This document shows, one piece after another, positions 1-8,653 of a DNA stretch of 64,000 nt; position 1 is the first letter of the stretch; each line of letters begins with the position of its first letter. The notes below the pieces were generated by a model. It was not told the DNA's origin. It saw only the letters and a list, made by a program, of their open reading frames with translations, and did no database searches. The DNA lies in the NCBI GenBank assembly GCA_027485645.1, contig JAIXQR010000007.1:1-64000 (forward strand), read 5' to 3'. A program made the position numbers and the translations under genes. Source of the DNA: a bacterium. Its GTDB lineage: Bacteria; Armatimonadota; Fimbriimonadia; Fimbriimonadales; Fimbriimonadaceae.

Positions 1-2172
1 AACGCTCACCACGTTCACATTCGCGAGTTCGAAGGCGGAAAATCGCTCTTTCTAAATGAGCAATTCGGCATCGTCCACCACCTGAGCTATGCCGGAGGAG
101 ACGAGCGGATCCTGAAGAAAATCACGACCTGGAGCCACCGCGACGAAATCGTGCCGGAATGGTGGGATCGGGTCTGGAAAAGGTGGGAACTCGACCCGTT
201 CCTGCGGGACGTGCACCCAACCCATCCGGGCTCGTACGCGTTCGTCCAACGCATCGAAACTCCGGACATCCTAAAGAGAATTGGATGCATCGCTCATCCG
301 CTACCGCCAATCGCTTTTCCTTCTTTGCCGAAGGCGTCCGTGGTCATCCCAGTGCACGGTGGGCAAGAAGATTTGGACCGCTGCATCCTCAGCCTTTCCA
401 ATTGTCTTGATTACATCGAAGAAGTCATCGTCATCGACAATGGCAGCGGGATAAACATTCCGGACTTTCCATGGGTCAAGTCGATCCTAAACGATTCTAA
501 CCTCGGCTTTGCCGTCGCTTCGAACCAAGGTGCTCGACTGGCGACTGCCGAAACCGTTCTGTTTCTCAACAGCGATACGGTAGTTCCGAAAGCCGGATTG
601 ATGCGGCTACTTGAGAGCCTAAACCAAAGCCGCACGATTGCCGCCGCTGGGCCGTACACCAACAACTGCGGTCACTTTCAACGCATTTCACCAACCTATC
701 TAGATGAAGCTGGAATTGACCTCTTTGCCGACTCATTCGCAGCGAGAGCGACCGACGACCGCGACACCGATATGCTCGTTGGCTTCTGCCTCGCCGTCCG
801 CAGGTCGGCACTCGATGAAATTGGGCTTTTCGATGAACGGTTTGGTCTCGGCACCTTCGAAGACAACGATCTTTCCTACCGATTACGCCGTGCTGGGTAT
901 CGCCTCGTCATCTCCCGCCGATCCTACATTCACCACGAAGGATCGAAGACCATGCGGCGGCTGGCTGTAACACGCTCGGAAAAGTCCTTCGATCTCCAAG
1001 CACTTCTCGAAGAGAATCACCGGAAGTATGTTGCCAAGTGGCGAGACGATCTTGAATCTGAATACGTCAACCACCTCGCTGGGACCTCGGGCGAGCCGGT
1101 CGTATTTAATCCCGATAACAAACCGGAAAGTCGTCGCGCTCGCGCCGCCGCCCTTGTCGCCAAAGCCGACATTTCCCTTTGCATGATTGTGAAGAACGAA
1201 GAGCGGGTCATCGCCGAATGCCTTGAATCCGCATCGCCCTACTTCCGCGAAGTTCTAATTCACGACACCGGCAGTACCGACAAAACAATCGAGATTGCCC
1301 GAAGATTTGGCGCAGTTGTCACGGAAGGTTCTTGGCCAGATAGCTTTGCCCTTGCCCGCAACGAGAGCATGAAAGTCGCCAAAGGCAAGTGGATCATGTG
1401 GATCGATGCCGATGACACGGTGATGTCGATCACGGGCGAAACCATCCTAAACGCCGTCGCCAACGCCGCTCCCGATGTCATTGGGTTCGTCGTCCCCGTC
1501 CGCTTCCTCGAAGAAGCCGGTGGCGGTACTCAAGTAGACCACGTCAAAATCTTCCGAAACTGGCCTGAACTATCTTGGGAAGGCCGAATCCACGAGCAGA
1601 TCCTTCCAAGCCTCCGGGCAGCCGCTGCAGCGCGCGGAATTCGTGACGGCGGTCAGATTGTGCGTTTGCCCGTTCAAGTCTTACATTCGGGCTACGACAC
1701 CAGCGACGCGGGACAGAAAAAGAAGAGAACCCGAGACGAACAGCTCCTGCGACTCGATCTAGCCGACCGACCGAACCACCCGTTTGTGCTCTTCAACCTC
1801 GGCATGACCGCCCACTTCACCGACGAGCACGAAGCCGCCATCGACTGGCTCAACAAATCCATCGCCGTCTCCGGCCCTACCGAATCCCACCTCCGCAAGG
1901 CATACGCGCTCGCCTCAGGATCCTACAAAAAGCTGGGCCGCCTTGCCGAAGCCGCCGACACCCTCGAAACAGGTCTCGAAACAGTCGGCGACGATCCCGA
2001 ACTCCTCTTCCTCGCTGCCCAACTCGATGCGGAGAACGGCAACAAACAAAGAGCGATCGCCCGCTACGAAAAGATCCTAACCCTAGACGTCTCCGGCATC
2101 TTCACAAGCTTTGACCCTGGAATCCTCGACTACAAAACCAAACACAACCTGAGACTACTGAAGGAATCCTAA
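1..2172 (+). CDS. Multidomain glycosyltransferase family 2 protein with C-terminal TPRs (5' end outside window)
   Basis: The reading frame is open from base 1, so the gene is cut at its 5' end; the first ATG (151) is internal. The visible protein (about 723 residues) begins with a fragment ending WERWELD-like/LHPT-like (DPFLRDVHPTHPG), typical of the end of another glycosyltransferase domain. It then has a GT-A domain around bases 335-1000 (ASVVIPVHGG, DNGSG, metal-binding NSD as FLNSDTVV), and a second GT2 domain of the SunS type from about 1165 (SLCMIVKNEERVI, HDTGSTD, IDADD). TPR-like helices run from about 1780 to the end. By family it transfers sugars from nucleotide donors to a polysaccharide or protein; the acceptor is unknown. 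Three sugar-transfer modules on one chain suggest assembly of a repeating glycan. The glycosyltransferases at the other window edge are consistent with a genome rich in surface glycans. Confidence 0.85.
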   Translation, partial: NAHHVHIREFEGGKSLFLNEQFGIVHHLSYAGGDERILKKITTWSHRDEIVPEWWDRVWKRWELDPFLRDVHPTHPGSYAFVQRIETPDILKRIGCIAHPLPPIAFPSLPKASVVIPVHGGQEDLDRCILSLSNCLDYIEEVIVIDNGSGINIPDFPWVKSILNDSNLGFAVASNQGARLATAETVLFLNSDTVVPKAGLMRLLESLNQSRTIAAAGPYTNNCGHFQRISPTYLDEAGIDLFADSFAARATDDRDTDMLVGFCLAVRRSALDEIGLFDERFGLGTFEDNDLSYRLRRAGYRLVISRRSYIHHEGSKTMRRLAVTRSEKSFDLQALLEENHRKYVAKWRDDLESEYVNHLAGTSGEPVVFNPDNKPESRRARAAALVAKADISLCMIVKNEERVIAECLESASPYFREVLIHDTGSTDKTIEIARRFGAVVTEGSWPDSFALARNESMKVAKGKWIMWIDADDTVMSITGETILNAVANAAPDVIGFVVPVRFLEEAGGGTQVDHVKIFRNWPELSWEGRIHEQILPSLRAAAAARGIRDGGQIVRLPVQVLHSGYDTSDAGQKKKRTRDEQLLRLDLADRPNHPFVLFNLGMTAHFTDEHEAAIDWLNKSIAVSGPTESHLRKAYALASGSYKKLGRLAEAADTLETGLETVGDDPELLFLAAQLDAENGNKQRAIARYEKILTLDVSGIFTSFDPGILDYKTKHNLRLLKES

Positions 2173-2310
2173 CATGACCACTTGGTCACAACGCGAGACC
2201 ACAAAAGTCCAAGGAGCAAAGCGACCCCCGCGCGGCCGCAAACCGCCGCCACCCCCACGGTCGTAGCGCAACCCCCACCAACCGAAGCGCGGCACCCTCA
2301 AAAACAAACA

Positions 2311-2350
2311 CGAACCGCCGAACAAATCCGAACCAACCCGAACCCAAAAA
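2311..2350 (+). repeat. CCGAAC-type direct repeat, copy 1
   Basis: Matches bases 2571-2610 at most positions. The shared pattern is CGAAC(C/G)-CCGAAC-AATCCGAAC-CCGAACC-AAAAA. The copies lie 260 bp apart and each is followed by an AT-rich palindrome. Confidence 0.6.
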
Positions 2351-2453
2351 AGTTGGTTGACTTTCCGCCGCACAAACACCTATAAGCTAGATGAAGCCCA
2401 ACCGCCAGGCAAGGCCACCAAAACGCGATTCGGACGGACCGAAAGCGGCACGC

Positions 2454-2508
2454 GGAAATTTAATTTACAATCGCCGCCAAGGCGGGAGCATTTATAAATA
2501 AATTTTCG
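2454..2508. repeat. AT-rich palindrome with GC-rich apex
   Basis: Outer arms are AAATTTAATTTA and TAAATAAATTTT. The inner stem is a perfect CCGCC-AA-GGCGG (2474-2485). The whole element could form a long imperfect hairpin or cruciform. Its base composition stands out against GC-rich surroundings. Confidence 0.55.
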
Positions 2509-2570
2509 GACCAAGAAACCGGCGGCAAAATGATGGCCGCTCAGATCCCATAGTCAGGTCGCAACAAACC

Positions 2571-2610
2571 CGAACGCCCGAACGAATCCGAACAAAACCG
2601 AACCTAAAAA
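2571..2610 (+). repeat. CCGAAC-type direct repeat, copy 2
   Basis: Second copy of the element at 2311-2350, followed within 10 bp by the TTAATTAA palindrome at 2617-2656. Confidence 0.6.
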
Positions 2611-2616
2611 CAGGTG

Positions 2617-2656
2617 TAATTAATTAATCGGCCTGGGGGGGAAGCGTTAATTAATT
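2617..2656. repeat. Second AT-rich palindromic pair (TTAATTAA arms)
   Basis: TAATTAATTAAT (2617-2628) and TTAATTAATT (2647-2656) flank an 18-bp segment containing a run of seven G. The rare octamer TTAATTAA occurs in both arms. Same architecture as 2454-2508: AT-rich arms around a GC-rich centre. Confidence 0.5.
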
Positions 2657-2764
2657 CCGCCCAAGCACGGTCGCGCGGTTCTAATGCGGCCGGAAAAACA
2701 CATGCCGCAGCGGAGCCATACAAGGCAATTTAAAGCCACACAAGGCCACACAAGGCAAAAAGAG

Positions 2765-2840
2765 TGGCCCGCTCGGAGGGATTCGAACCCCCGACCCTCG
2801 GTTCCGAAGACCGATGCTCTATCCACTGAGCTACGAACGG
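2765..2840 (-). tRNA. tRNA-Arg (anticodon TCG)
   Basis: Read on the minus strand, a 7-bp acceptor stem (CCGTTCG with CGAGCGG), D arm (GCTCAGTGGATAGAGC), anticodon stem TCGGT/ACCGA with loop CTTCGGA, and T arm with TTCGAAT fit a 76-nt tRNA. The 3' CCA is encoded (TGG at 2765-2767). Anticodon TCG reads CGA (Arg). Confidence 0.95.
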
Positions 2841-2908
2841 GTGGAAAGAAATAATACCCCGGATTAATCGCACCCGTAAACCCCGAACCGGGTTACAATC
2901 AACTCCCC

Positions 2909-4300
2909 ATGCGCGTTGAGGAACTCATTCCGCTCCATAGTATCGAGGCCGAAATGGGCGTGCTGGGATCGATGTTGCTCTCCGAACGCGCCGCCGACCA
3001 GGCCGCCAACATCGTCGTCGAAGAAGATTTCTATCGACCTGCCCACCGCCTCATCTTCCGAGCCATGCTTCAACTCCTGAAGCAAAACCAGGCCATCGAC
3101 TTCCTCACCCTCAAGGCGGAACTGGTCGCCCGCGGCGACCTCGTCGATGCCGGCGGAGAAAACTACCTCCTCCAAATCGCCGAGTTCGTCCCGAGCCCGT
3201 CGAACGTCGACTACTACGCCGGAATCGTCGTCGACCGAGCCCGACTGCGAAAACTCGAAGACGCCGGGAGAAACATCGTCGGCCTCGTCCACGACCCCGA
3301 CCAAGGCGACGCCGAAGACAAAGTCGACAAAGCCGAACAACTCGTCTTCGAAATCGGAAAGCGCGGACTCGGTAACTACTTCAAGCCCGTCTCCAGCCTC
3401 GCCCGAGAATTCTTCCTCGACGTCGACAAAGTCTTCGAAAGCAAAAAGCCCCTCAGCGGCCTAAAAGTCGGCTTCTTCGACCTCGACGACCTCACCACCG
3501 GCTTCAATGGCGGCGACCTCGTCATCATCGGAGCCCGCCCCGCCATGGGCAAAACCTCGCTCGTCCTCGACTTCGCCCTAAACGTCGCCCGAGCCCTAGA
3601 AAGGGAAGAGAAGCGCGGCGCCGTCGCCTTCTTCTCCCTAGAAATGTCCGGCCTTCAGCTGGCCCAAAGAATGGTCTCCATGCTCAGCGGCCTCAGCATG
3701 AGAATCCTGCGCCAAGACAAAGAGCTCACCGACAACGACTACCTAAAGCTCTCCGAAGCCTGCGATGAACTCTACGCCCTGCCGATCTTCATCGACGACA
3801 ACGCCGAACTCTCCCCGCTCGACATGCGCGGAAAATGCCGCCGACTAAAAGCCGAACACGGCCTATCGCTTGTCATCGTCGACTACCTGCAGCTCATGCG
3901 GGGAAGTAAGAAAACCGAAAACCGCGTCAACGAAATCTCAGAAATCGCCCGCGCCTGTAAGCGCATGGCAAAAGAGCTCGAAGTCCCGGTCATCGCCCTC
4001 TCCCAGCTATCCCGATCCGTCGAATCCCGCGAAGACAAACGGCCCCAGCTCAGCGACCTTCGCGAGTCCGGCTCCATCGAAGCCGAAGCCGACATGGTCC
4101 TGCTCCTCCACCGAAAGAGCTACTACGACGCCAAGGCCCAAAACCGGAAGGAAGTCGAGAACTACGACGAAGTGCAGGTGGCCGATATCATCGTGGCCAA
4201 GAACCGAAACGGCCCCACCCGCACCGTCAAACTAGGCTTCCAGCCCTCGTTCTCGAGGTACCGAAACCTCGCGACCGACGTCGATTACGACGACGACTAG
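2909..4300 (+). CDS. dnaB: Replicative DNA helicase DnaB
   Basis: A 463-residue hexameric RecA-fold helicase that unwinds DNA 5' to 3' at the replication fork. The N-terminal DnaB domain starts IPLHSIEAEMGVLGSML and covers about residues 7-110; a linker follows. The C-terminal ATPase has Walker A GARPAMGKTS near residue 208, the EMS motif (FFSLEMSG) and Walker B VIVDYLQLM. Length and order are normal for the family and no intein is present. The ATG at 2909 gives the canonical short N-terminus. The gene converges on the esterase gene; the two stop codons share the palindrome CTAG at 4297-4300, so the genes overlap by 4 bp. Confidence 0.97.
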   Translation: MRVEELIPLHSIEAEMGVLGSMLLSERAADQAANIVVEEDFYRPAHRLIFRAMLQLLKQNQAIDFLTLKAELVARGDLVDAGGENYLLQIAEFVPSPSNVDYYAGIVVDRARLRKLEDAGRNIVGLVHDPDQGDAEDKVDKAEQLVFEIGKRGLGNYFKPVSSLAREFFLDVDKVFESKKPLSGLKVGFFDLDDLTTGFNGGDLVIIGARPAMGKTSLVLDFALNVARALEREEKRGAVAFFSLEMSGLQLAQRMVSMLSGLSMRILRQDKELTDNDYLKLSEACDELYALPIFIDDNAELSPLDMRGKCRRLKAEHGLSLVIVDYLQLMRGSKKTENRVNEISEIARACKRMAKELEVPVIALSQLSRSVESREDKRPQLSDLRESGSIEAEADMVLLLHRKSYYDAKAQNRKEVENYDEVQVADIIVAKNRNGPTRTVKLGFQPSFSRYRNLATDVDYDDD

Positions 4301-6249
4301 CGAGCCTTGTCCGTCAACCCGGGCCAGTTATCGGTCCGGAACGGGAACGCTGGCAGTCCAGAAGCGTTGACCAGGTTCACCTCAGGATCCATGTCCCAAG
4401 CGTATCGAGCCGCCACCGGGTTCGGAACCGAACTCGATCTCAGAACAATCGCATTGTCCTGAATCGTCGCCTCGGCCCAATAGAACTTTCGGTCGGCACC
4501 GGCAATGCTAAAGCTCTTCGGAGCCTTGCCATCCACCGTCCGCAGGCCCGCCGCATGCGTAAACCGCAGCGTGATCGATCCCGTCTTTGCTTCCATCTTG
4601 CTAAAGACCGGTCCGTAGTACTCAAGCTTCTTGCGGTAAGTCTGCGCCAAAGCAACCCCCGCCAAGCGGTACCCAACATCCCGCTTGTTCTGCGGGTGAA
4701 TGTCCTTGCTATCGCCAATGTCAATCGCGGTCGCCATTCCGGTGTTTTTCAGCGAAAGCGCCATCGCCTGCGCCTCACGCAGCTCAGCCCATCCGCTTTC
4801 CGTCGGCGTCAAAGATCGGCTCTGGTAGTTGGCAAGCTGAACAAACAAGAACGGGAAATCGCCCTGTCCAAAGCGGTTGCGCCAATCCTCAATCATGCTG
4901 CGGAACAGCGACCGGTACTGGAACGCCCGATCCGCGTTCGATTCGCCCTGATACCAAATCGCCCCACGAACCCGATAAGGCACCAGCGGCGCAATCATGC
5001 CGTTGTACAGGCTAGCTGGAGCCCAAGGATTCCCCGGCCCAAATGGCTGCGCCGGAGCTGGAATCGGGTTGATCTCTTTCTCAACGCTGAACTTCCAATC
5101 CTTCGCCAGGCTCAGCTTTCGACCGCCAACCGTCAGCGCCAGCGAATCCGCCGGTCCGGTCAAGCCGCCGCCACCTGCCCAGTCGTAAACGCGGACCGCA
5201 ATCACGTTCTCGCCCGCTTTCAAAACCCCGGCCGGAACCATGTACTTTCGCGGATGCTGCCAATGGTTCGGCACCTCTTCGCCGGTCTTTCCAACCTGCT
5301 GGCCGTTGATGTAAGTCACGTCAAAGTCGTCAATCGCGCCAAGCGTCAGCTCTGCTGCACCGCCCGCATCCGAAGCCGAAAGGTTCACCGAAGTTCGGAA
5401 CCAGAACGCACCGTCAATGTTTCGCCCGACGATTCCTTCCACCGTTCCGGGAAGCTTCACACTCTTCCAACTCGAATCCGCAAAACTCGCGGCCTGCCAT
5501 CCGTTCCGCTCGCCTTCATTGCCAGAGTCCAGTCGAGCCTTGTTGTATTCCGCAAGCTTCTTTTGGTATTCCGCCTGAGCCGTCTGGAAGTCAGTTCCCA
5601 GGTACCGCTCGTACTCCTTGTATCGGTCGGCGTAAACCGGCAGGTTCTTAAGGACCGATTGGCTGGTCCAGCTTTCGGCCGGCGTCCCGCCCCAGCTGGT
5701 GTTAATGATTCCAACCGGAACCCCAAGTTCGCGCTGCAGTCTTTGCGCAAACCAATATCCAACTGCGCTGAAGCTGGCAATCGTCCCAGCCGAGCCCTGA
5801 ACCCAGCCCGTTCCCGTAAAGTCGCTCGCGGGTTGCTGAACGCTGGTCTTGGTCACCGTCAGACATCGAATGTCGGCATTCGCCAGCGGCTGCGCCATCG
5901 TCAGCTGATTGGTCGCCGCCAAGGGCCACTCCATGTTCGACTGCCCGCTGGCAATCCAAACTTCGCCCATCACCACGTTTCGGGCCACCGTCTCGCCGTT
6001 AACCGCAATCTCCAGTGGTGCCCCGGCTTTGCGCGCAGGGAACTTAACCTGCCATTGGCCCGATGCGTCCACGACGGTTTTCTGCACCGATCCGGCGAAC
6101 TTAACTTCGACGCTCTTTCCGGGGAGACCGGTGCCAAATACCGGAATCGGTCGGTCGCGCTGAAGGACGGCGTTGTCAACAAAAAGGCTGTTGACTTTAA
6201 CGTCAGGAATCAGAGCAACGTGCATCATTGCGGCTACCCAGCAAAGCAT
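4297..6249 (-). CDS. Secreted sialate O-acetylesterase-like SGNH hydrolase
   Basis: About 650 residues. A short hydrophobic N-terminus (MLCWVAAMMHVALI) looks like a signal peptide. The protein then follows the order of sialic-acid 9-O-acetylesterases: a beta-sandwich (LFVDNAVLQRDRPIPVFG), the SGNH catalytic core with nucleophile in SGQSNMEW (Ser near 104), INTSWGGTPAESW, an inserted galactose-binding-like jelly roll (about residues 255-380), then IWYQGESNAD and the catalytic Asp/His segment KDIHPQNK. It should remove acetyl esters from sugars; the substrate is not known to be sialic acid here. ATG 6249 is preferred over the in-frame GTG just before it because a -10-like TATAAG ends 5 nt upstream, which suggests a leaderless mRNA. 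Confidence 0.88.
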   Translation of the reverse strand: MLCWVAAMMHVALIPDVKVNSLFVDNAVLQRDRPIPVFGTGLPGKSVEVKFAGSVQKTVVDASGQWQVKFPARKAGAPLEIAVNGETVARNVVMGEVWIASGQSNMEWPLAATNQLTMAQPLANADIRCLTVTKTSVQQPASDFTGTGWVQGSAGTIASFSAVGYWFAQRLQRELGVPVGIINTSWGGTPAESWTSQSVLKNLPVYADRYKEYERYLGTDFQTAQAEYQKKLAEYNKARLDSGNEGERNGWQAASFADSSWKSVKLPGTVEGIVGRNIDGAFWFRTSVNLSASDAGGAAELTLGAIDDFDVTYINGQQVGKTGEEVPNHWQHPRKYMVPAGVLKAGENVIAVRVYDWAGGGGLTGPADSLALTVGGRKLSLAKDWKFSVEKEINPIPAPAQPFGPGNPWAPASLYNGMIAPLVPYRVRGAIWYQGESNADRAFQYRSLFRSMIEDWRNRFGQGDFPFLFVQLANYQSRSLTPTESGWAELREAQAMALSLKNTGMATAIDIGDSKDIHPQNKRDVGYRLAGVALAQTYRKKLEYYGPVFSKMEAKTGSITLRFTHAAGLRTVDGKAPKSFSIAGADRKFYWAEATIQDNAIVLRSSSVPNPVAARYAWDMDPEVNLVNASGLPAFPFRTDNWPGLTDKAR

Positions 6250-6254
6250 CACTT

Positions 6255-6260
6255 CTTATA
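6255..6260 (-). promoter_or_regulatory. -10 element (TATAAG), leaderless start of esterase gene
   Basis: On the minus strand TATAAG is followed by 5 nt and then ATG 6249, too close for a ribosome binding site. Confidence 0.45.
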
Positions 6261-6282
6261 CCACCCACGTACAAATCGCTAT

Positions 6283-6320
6283 TTTAGCCGCACGCTAAAT
6301 TTGTAACCTTGGGTAAATTT
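6283..6320 (+). promoter_or_regulatory. Operator-like inverted repeats over the mntH promoter
   Basis: Two overlapping dyads precede the Nramp gene: TTTAGC-CGCAC-GCTAAA (6283-6299, perfect 6-bp arms) and AAATTT(6297-6302)...AAATTT(6315-6320) enclosing ACC-TTG-GGT. The second dyad covers a -10-like TAAATT (6314-6319) that ends 6 nt before the GTG start. This is the arrangement expected of a metal-responsive repressor (MntR/DtxR or Fur class), but no regulator gene lies nearby. Confidence 0.5.
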
Positions 6321-6325
6321 AAGAA

Positions 6326-7723
6326 GTGAGCGCGACGAACCATTCCTTACCGGAGGCATATCGAACCGTCAAAGTGAACCAGCGCAACTGGTTCCGCCGG
6401 TTCCTCGCGTTCGCGGGGCCCGGATACCTGGTCAGTGTCGGCTACATGGACCCCGGCAACTGGGCCACTGCCCTCGGCGGAGGCTCAACCTTCGGCTACA
6501 CCCTGCTCTGGGTCATCCTGTGCTCCAGCCTCATGGCGATGGTCCTCCAGACCCTCTGCGCCCGCCTCGGCATCGCGACCGGAAAAGACCTCGCCCAGGC
6601 TTGCCGCGACTACGTAAAGCGTCCCGCCGCGATTGCCCTGTGGTTCCTTTGCGAAATCGCCATCATCTCCACCGATATCGCCGAGGTCATCGGCTCGGCG
6701 GTCGCGTTAAACCTTCTGTTCGGCCTGAACCTAAGCGCAGGCGTCTTGATCACCGGGCTAGACGTGCTCGTGCTACTCGCTCTGATGCGCTTTGGCTTCC
6801 GAAAAATCGAGGCGATCATCTTCACCCTCGTCGCGACGATCTTTGTCTGCTTCGGCATCAATATCTTCTGGGCCTCCCCAGACTGGATGCTCGTTGGCAA
6901 AGGTCTCGTCACTCCGCAAGTCCAGAACAACCAGGCCCTCTTCCTAGCCGTCGGCATCCTTGGCGCCACCGTCATGCCACACAACCTCTACCTGCACAGT
7001 TCCTTGGTGCAAACCCGCGACTTCGAGAAGACCGAGGAAGGGAAGAAGGATGCCATCAAGAACGCCTCGGTAGACGTCATTCTTGCCCTTACCGCCGCGT
7101 TCTTCGTGAACGCCGCCATTCTCGTCCTTGCTGCATCGGTGTTCCACAAACAGGGCGTCATCGTGGAGGACCTCGGCGAGGCGCACAAACTCCTCGCTCC
7201 GGCATTAGGGCCCGCGGCGGCAACACTCTTCGCCGTCGCCCTTCTCGCCAGCGGACAAAGCAGCACTATCACCGGCACCCTCGCGGGCCAAATCGTGATG
7301 GAAGGCTTCCTGAAGTGGCGCATCGAACCGTGGCTGCGCCGGCTCATTACTCGCGGTCTCGCCATCATTCCAGCGCTGCTTCTCGTGGGCTCCAGCGGCG
7401 GGTCGAAAACCGCCGAACTCATCACCGTCACCCAGGTCGTGCTCTCCATGCAACTCCCATTCGCCATCTTCCCGCTGGTCATGTTCACCAGCGACAAAAA
7501 GCGCATGGGCTCGTTTGCCTCGCCCGTTTGGCTTCAAGTGCTGGCCTATGCCATCTGCCTCGCCATCACCAGCCTCAACATCAAATACCTCTGGGACACC
7601 TTCGGCCCGGTCGCCGTCCTCATCGGTGCCGGCATCATCGCGGGCTTCAGTGCATGGGTGATTTTCTTCGTCAAGTCGAAGAACCCTGACGAACCGGAAC
7701 TCATCACTCAGCCACAGGGCTAA
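6326..7723 (+). CDS. mntH: Nramp-family divalent metal (Mn2+/Fe2+) transporter
   Basis: A 465-residue inner-membrane protein with about 11 hydrophobic helices. Family hallmarks are the TM1 metal-site motif DPGN (residues 42-45, within GYMDPGNWAT) and the TM6 motif MPHNLYLHS, whose Met and adjacent residues bind the ion. By family it is a proton-coupled importer of Mn2+ and related metals. The GTG start at 6326 places a TAAATT -10 element 6 nt upstream (leaderless). A CDF exporter begins 10 bp after its stop, so import and export are probably co-transcribed. Confidence 0.95.
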   Translation: MSATNHSLPEAYRTVKVNQRNWFRRFLAFAGPGYLVSVGYMDPGNWATALGGGSTFGYTLLWVILCSSLMAMVLQTLCARLGIATGKDLAQACRDYVKRPAAIALWFLCEIAIISTDIAEVIGSAVALNLLFGLNLSAGVLITGLDVLVLLALMRFGFRKIEAIIFTLVATIFVCFGINIFWASPDWMLVGKGLVTPQVQNNQALFLAVGILGATVMPHNLYLHSSLVQTRDFEKTEEGKKDAIKNASVDVILALTAAFFVNAAILVLAASVFHKQGVIVEDLGEAHKLLAPALGPAAATLFAVALLASGQSSTITGTLAGQIVMEGFLKWRIEPWLRRLITRGLAIIPALLLVGSSGGSKTAELITVTQVVLSMQLPFAIFPLVMFTSDKKRMGSFASPVWLQVLAYAICLAITSLNIKYLWDTFGPVAVLIGAGIIAGFSAWVIFFVKSKNPDEPELITQPQG

Positions 7724-7732
7724 ACTCACCGT

Positions 7733-8650
7733 ATGCCCGTTATTGCGGAATCTGGAGCACTTGAACTCCGCAAGCAACGGGCCGCGAGCCTTAGCGTTGG
7801 CTACAACGTTGTCGCGACGGTCGTGAAACTCATCGGTGCCGGACTCACCGGATCGGTGAGTCTGCTGAGCGAAGCCGCCCACAGTGCCACCGACATCGTC
7901 GCGAGCCTTCTCGCGTTCTTCAGCGTTCGTGCCGCTGCCGCACCACCCGACGAGGAGCATCCGTACGGCCACGGCAAGATCGAAAGCGTCGCCGGGCTCG
8001 CCGAGAGCATCCTGCTTGTGCTCATCGTCGCCTACATCGTCATAGAGAGCGTCGGCCGATTCGCCAAACCCGCTCCTTTGCCGAATGTCGACCTCGGGCT
8101 TGGCATCATGGCCGCAAGTGCGATCACCAGCTTCATCATCGGCAAATACGTCCAAAAGGTCGGCGTGGAGACCCGCTCGATGGCCCTACAATCCAACGGC
8201 CAACACCTGCTCGTCGACTGCTGGACCAGCGTCGGCGTCCTCCTAGCGCTTGTCGTCGTGAAAGTCACCGGCGTCGCGCAGGCGGACAACTGGTTTGCGA
8301 TTCTGTTCGCGGGCTGGATGGGCTTTAGCGCCGTACAACTCAGCCACAAGGCATATCAAGACCTCATCGACCGCCGCGTCGAAGACGAAGAGATCGCCCT
8401 GATTTCTGACCTCATCCGCAGCACTCCCGGCGTAGTCGGCTTCCACCAACTCCGCACCCGCCACTCTGGTGCAACCCACTACATCGACGTCCACGTCGTC
8501 GTCCCGCGCACTTGGACGGTGGTTGAGGCTCACGACCTCGCCGACGGTCTCGAAAAGCAGATCGAGCAGGCCCTTGCCCCGGCCGTAGCGGTCATTCACA
8601 TCGACCCGGAGCCAGAAGACGGGCTGTGCGAACACAACCCGCCCGATTAG
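7733..8650 (+). CDS. Cation diffusion facilitator family metal exporter
   Basis: A 305-residue protein with six predicted TM helices and a cytoplasmic C-terminal ferredoxin-like domain (from about residue 205, ending VAVIHIDPEPED). TM2 carries SLLSEAAHSATD and TM5 carries HLLVD. Both are HxxxD, a signature usually linked to Zn2+ rather than the DxxxD of Mn2+ exporters. HPYGHGK in the loop between TM2 and TM3 is also typical. It follows the Nramp gene by 10 bp. The pair suggests balanced metal uptake and efflux, but the metal is inferred. It ends 3 bp short of the convergent GH30 gene. Confidence 0.92.
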   Translation: MPVIAESGALELRKQRAASLSVGYNVVATVVKLIGAGLTGSVSLLSEAAHSATDIVASLLAFFSVRAAAAPPDEEHPYGHGKIESVAGLAESILLVLIVAYIVIESVGRFAKPAPLPNVDLGLGIMAASAITSFIIGKYVQKVGVETRSMALQSNGQHLLVDCWTSVGVLLALVVVKVTGVAQADNWFAILFAGWMGFSAVQLSHKAYQDLIDRRVEDEEIALISDLIRSTPGVVGFHQLRTRHSGATHYIDVHVVVPRTWTVVEAHDLADGLEKQIEQALAPAVAVIHIDPEPEDGLCEHNPPD

Positions 8651-8653
8651 AGC

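Larger units (their letters stand above)
2173..2764. other. Repeat-rich intergenic region
   Basis: No convincing gene. The stretch alternates C/A-rich tracts built on CCGAAC with two AT-rich palindromes (listed separately), and ends with three copies of GCCAYACAAG (about 2716-2757) just beyond the 3' end of tRNA-Arg. A 67-codon open frame at 2182-2385 is low-complexity (Pro/Thr/Lys/Arg) and has no start signal, so it is not called. Composition differs clearly from the flanking genes. Confidence 0.6.

Noticed and set aside
2311-2612. CRISPR-like array in CCGAAC tracts
   Set aside because: Only two imperfect copies with unequal internal spacing, no cas genes and no regular spacers.
2173-2764. 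Chromosomal origin (AT-rich repeats next to dnaB)
   Set aside because: No DnaA-box cluster (TTATCCACA type) was seen, and dnaA, dnaN or parAB are absent.
4555-6306. 583-codon open frame on the plus strand opposite the esterase gene
   Set aside because: Rich in Arg/Asn/Ser with no motif; it mirrors the GC-rich codon use of the real gene on the other strand.
6520-8155. Long open frames within or opposite the Nramp and CDF genes
   Set aside because: They overlap clear transporter genes, and their translations are Arg/His- or Asp/Gly-rich shadows.
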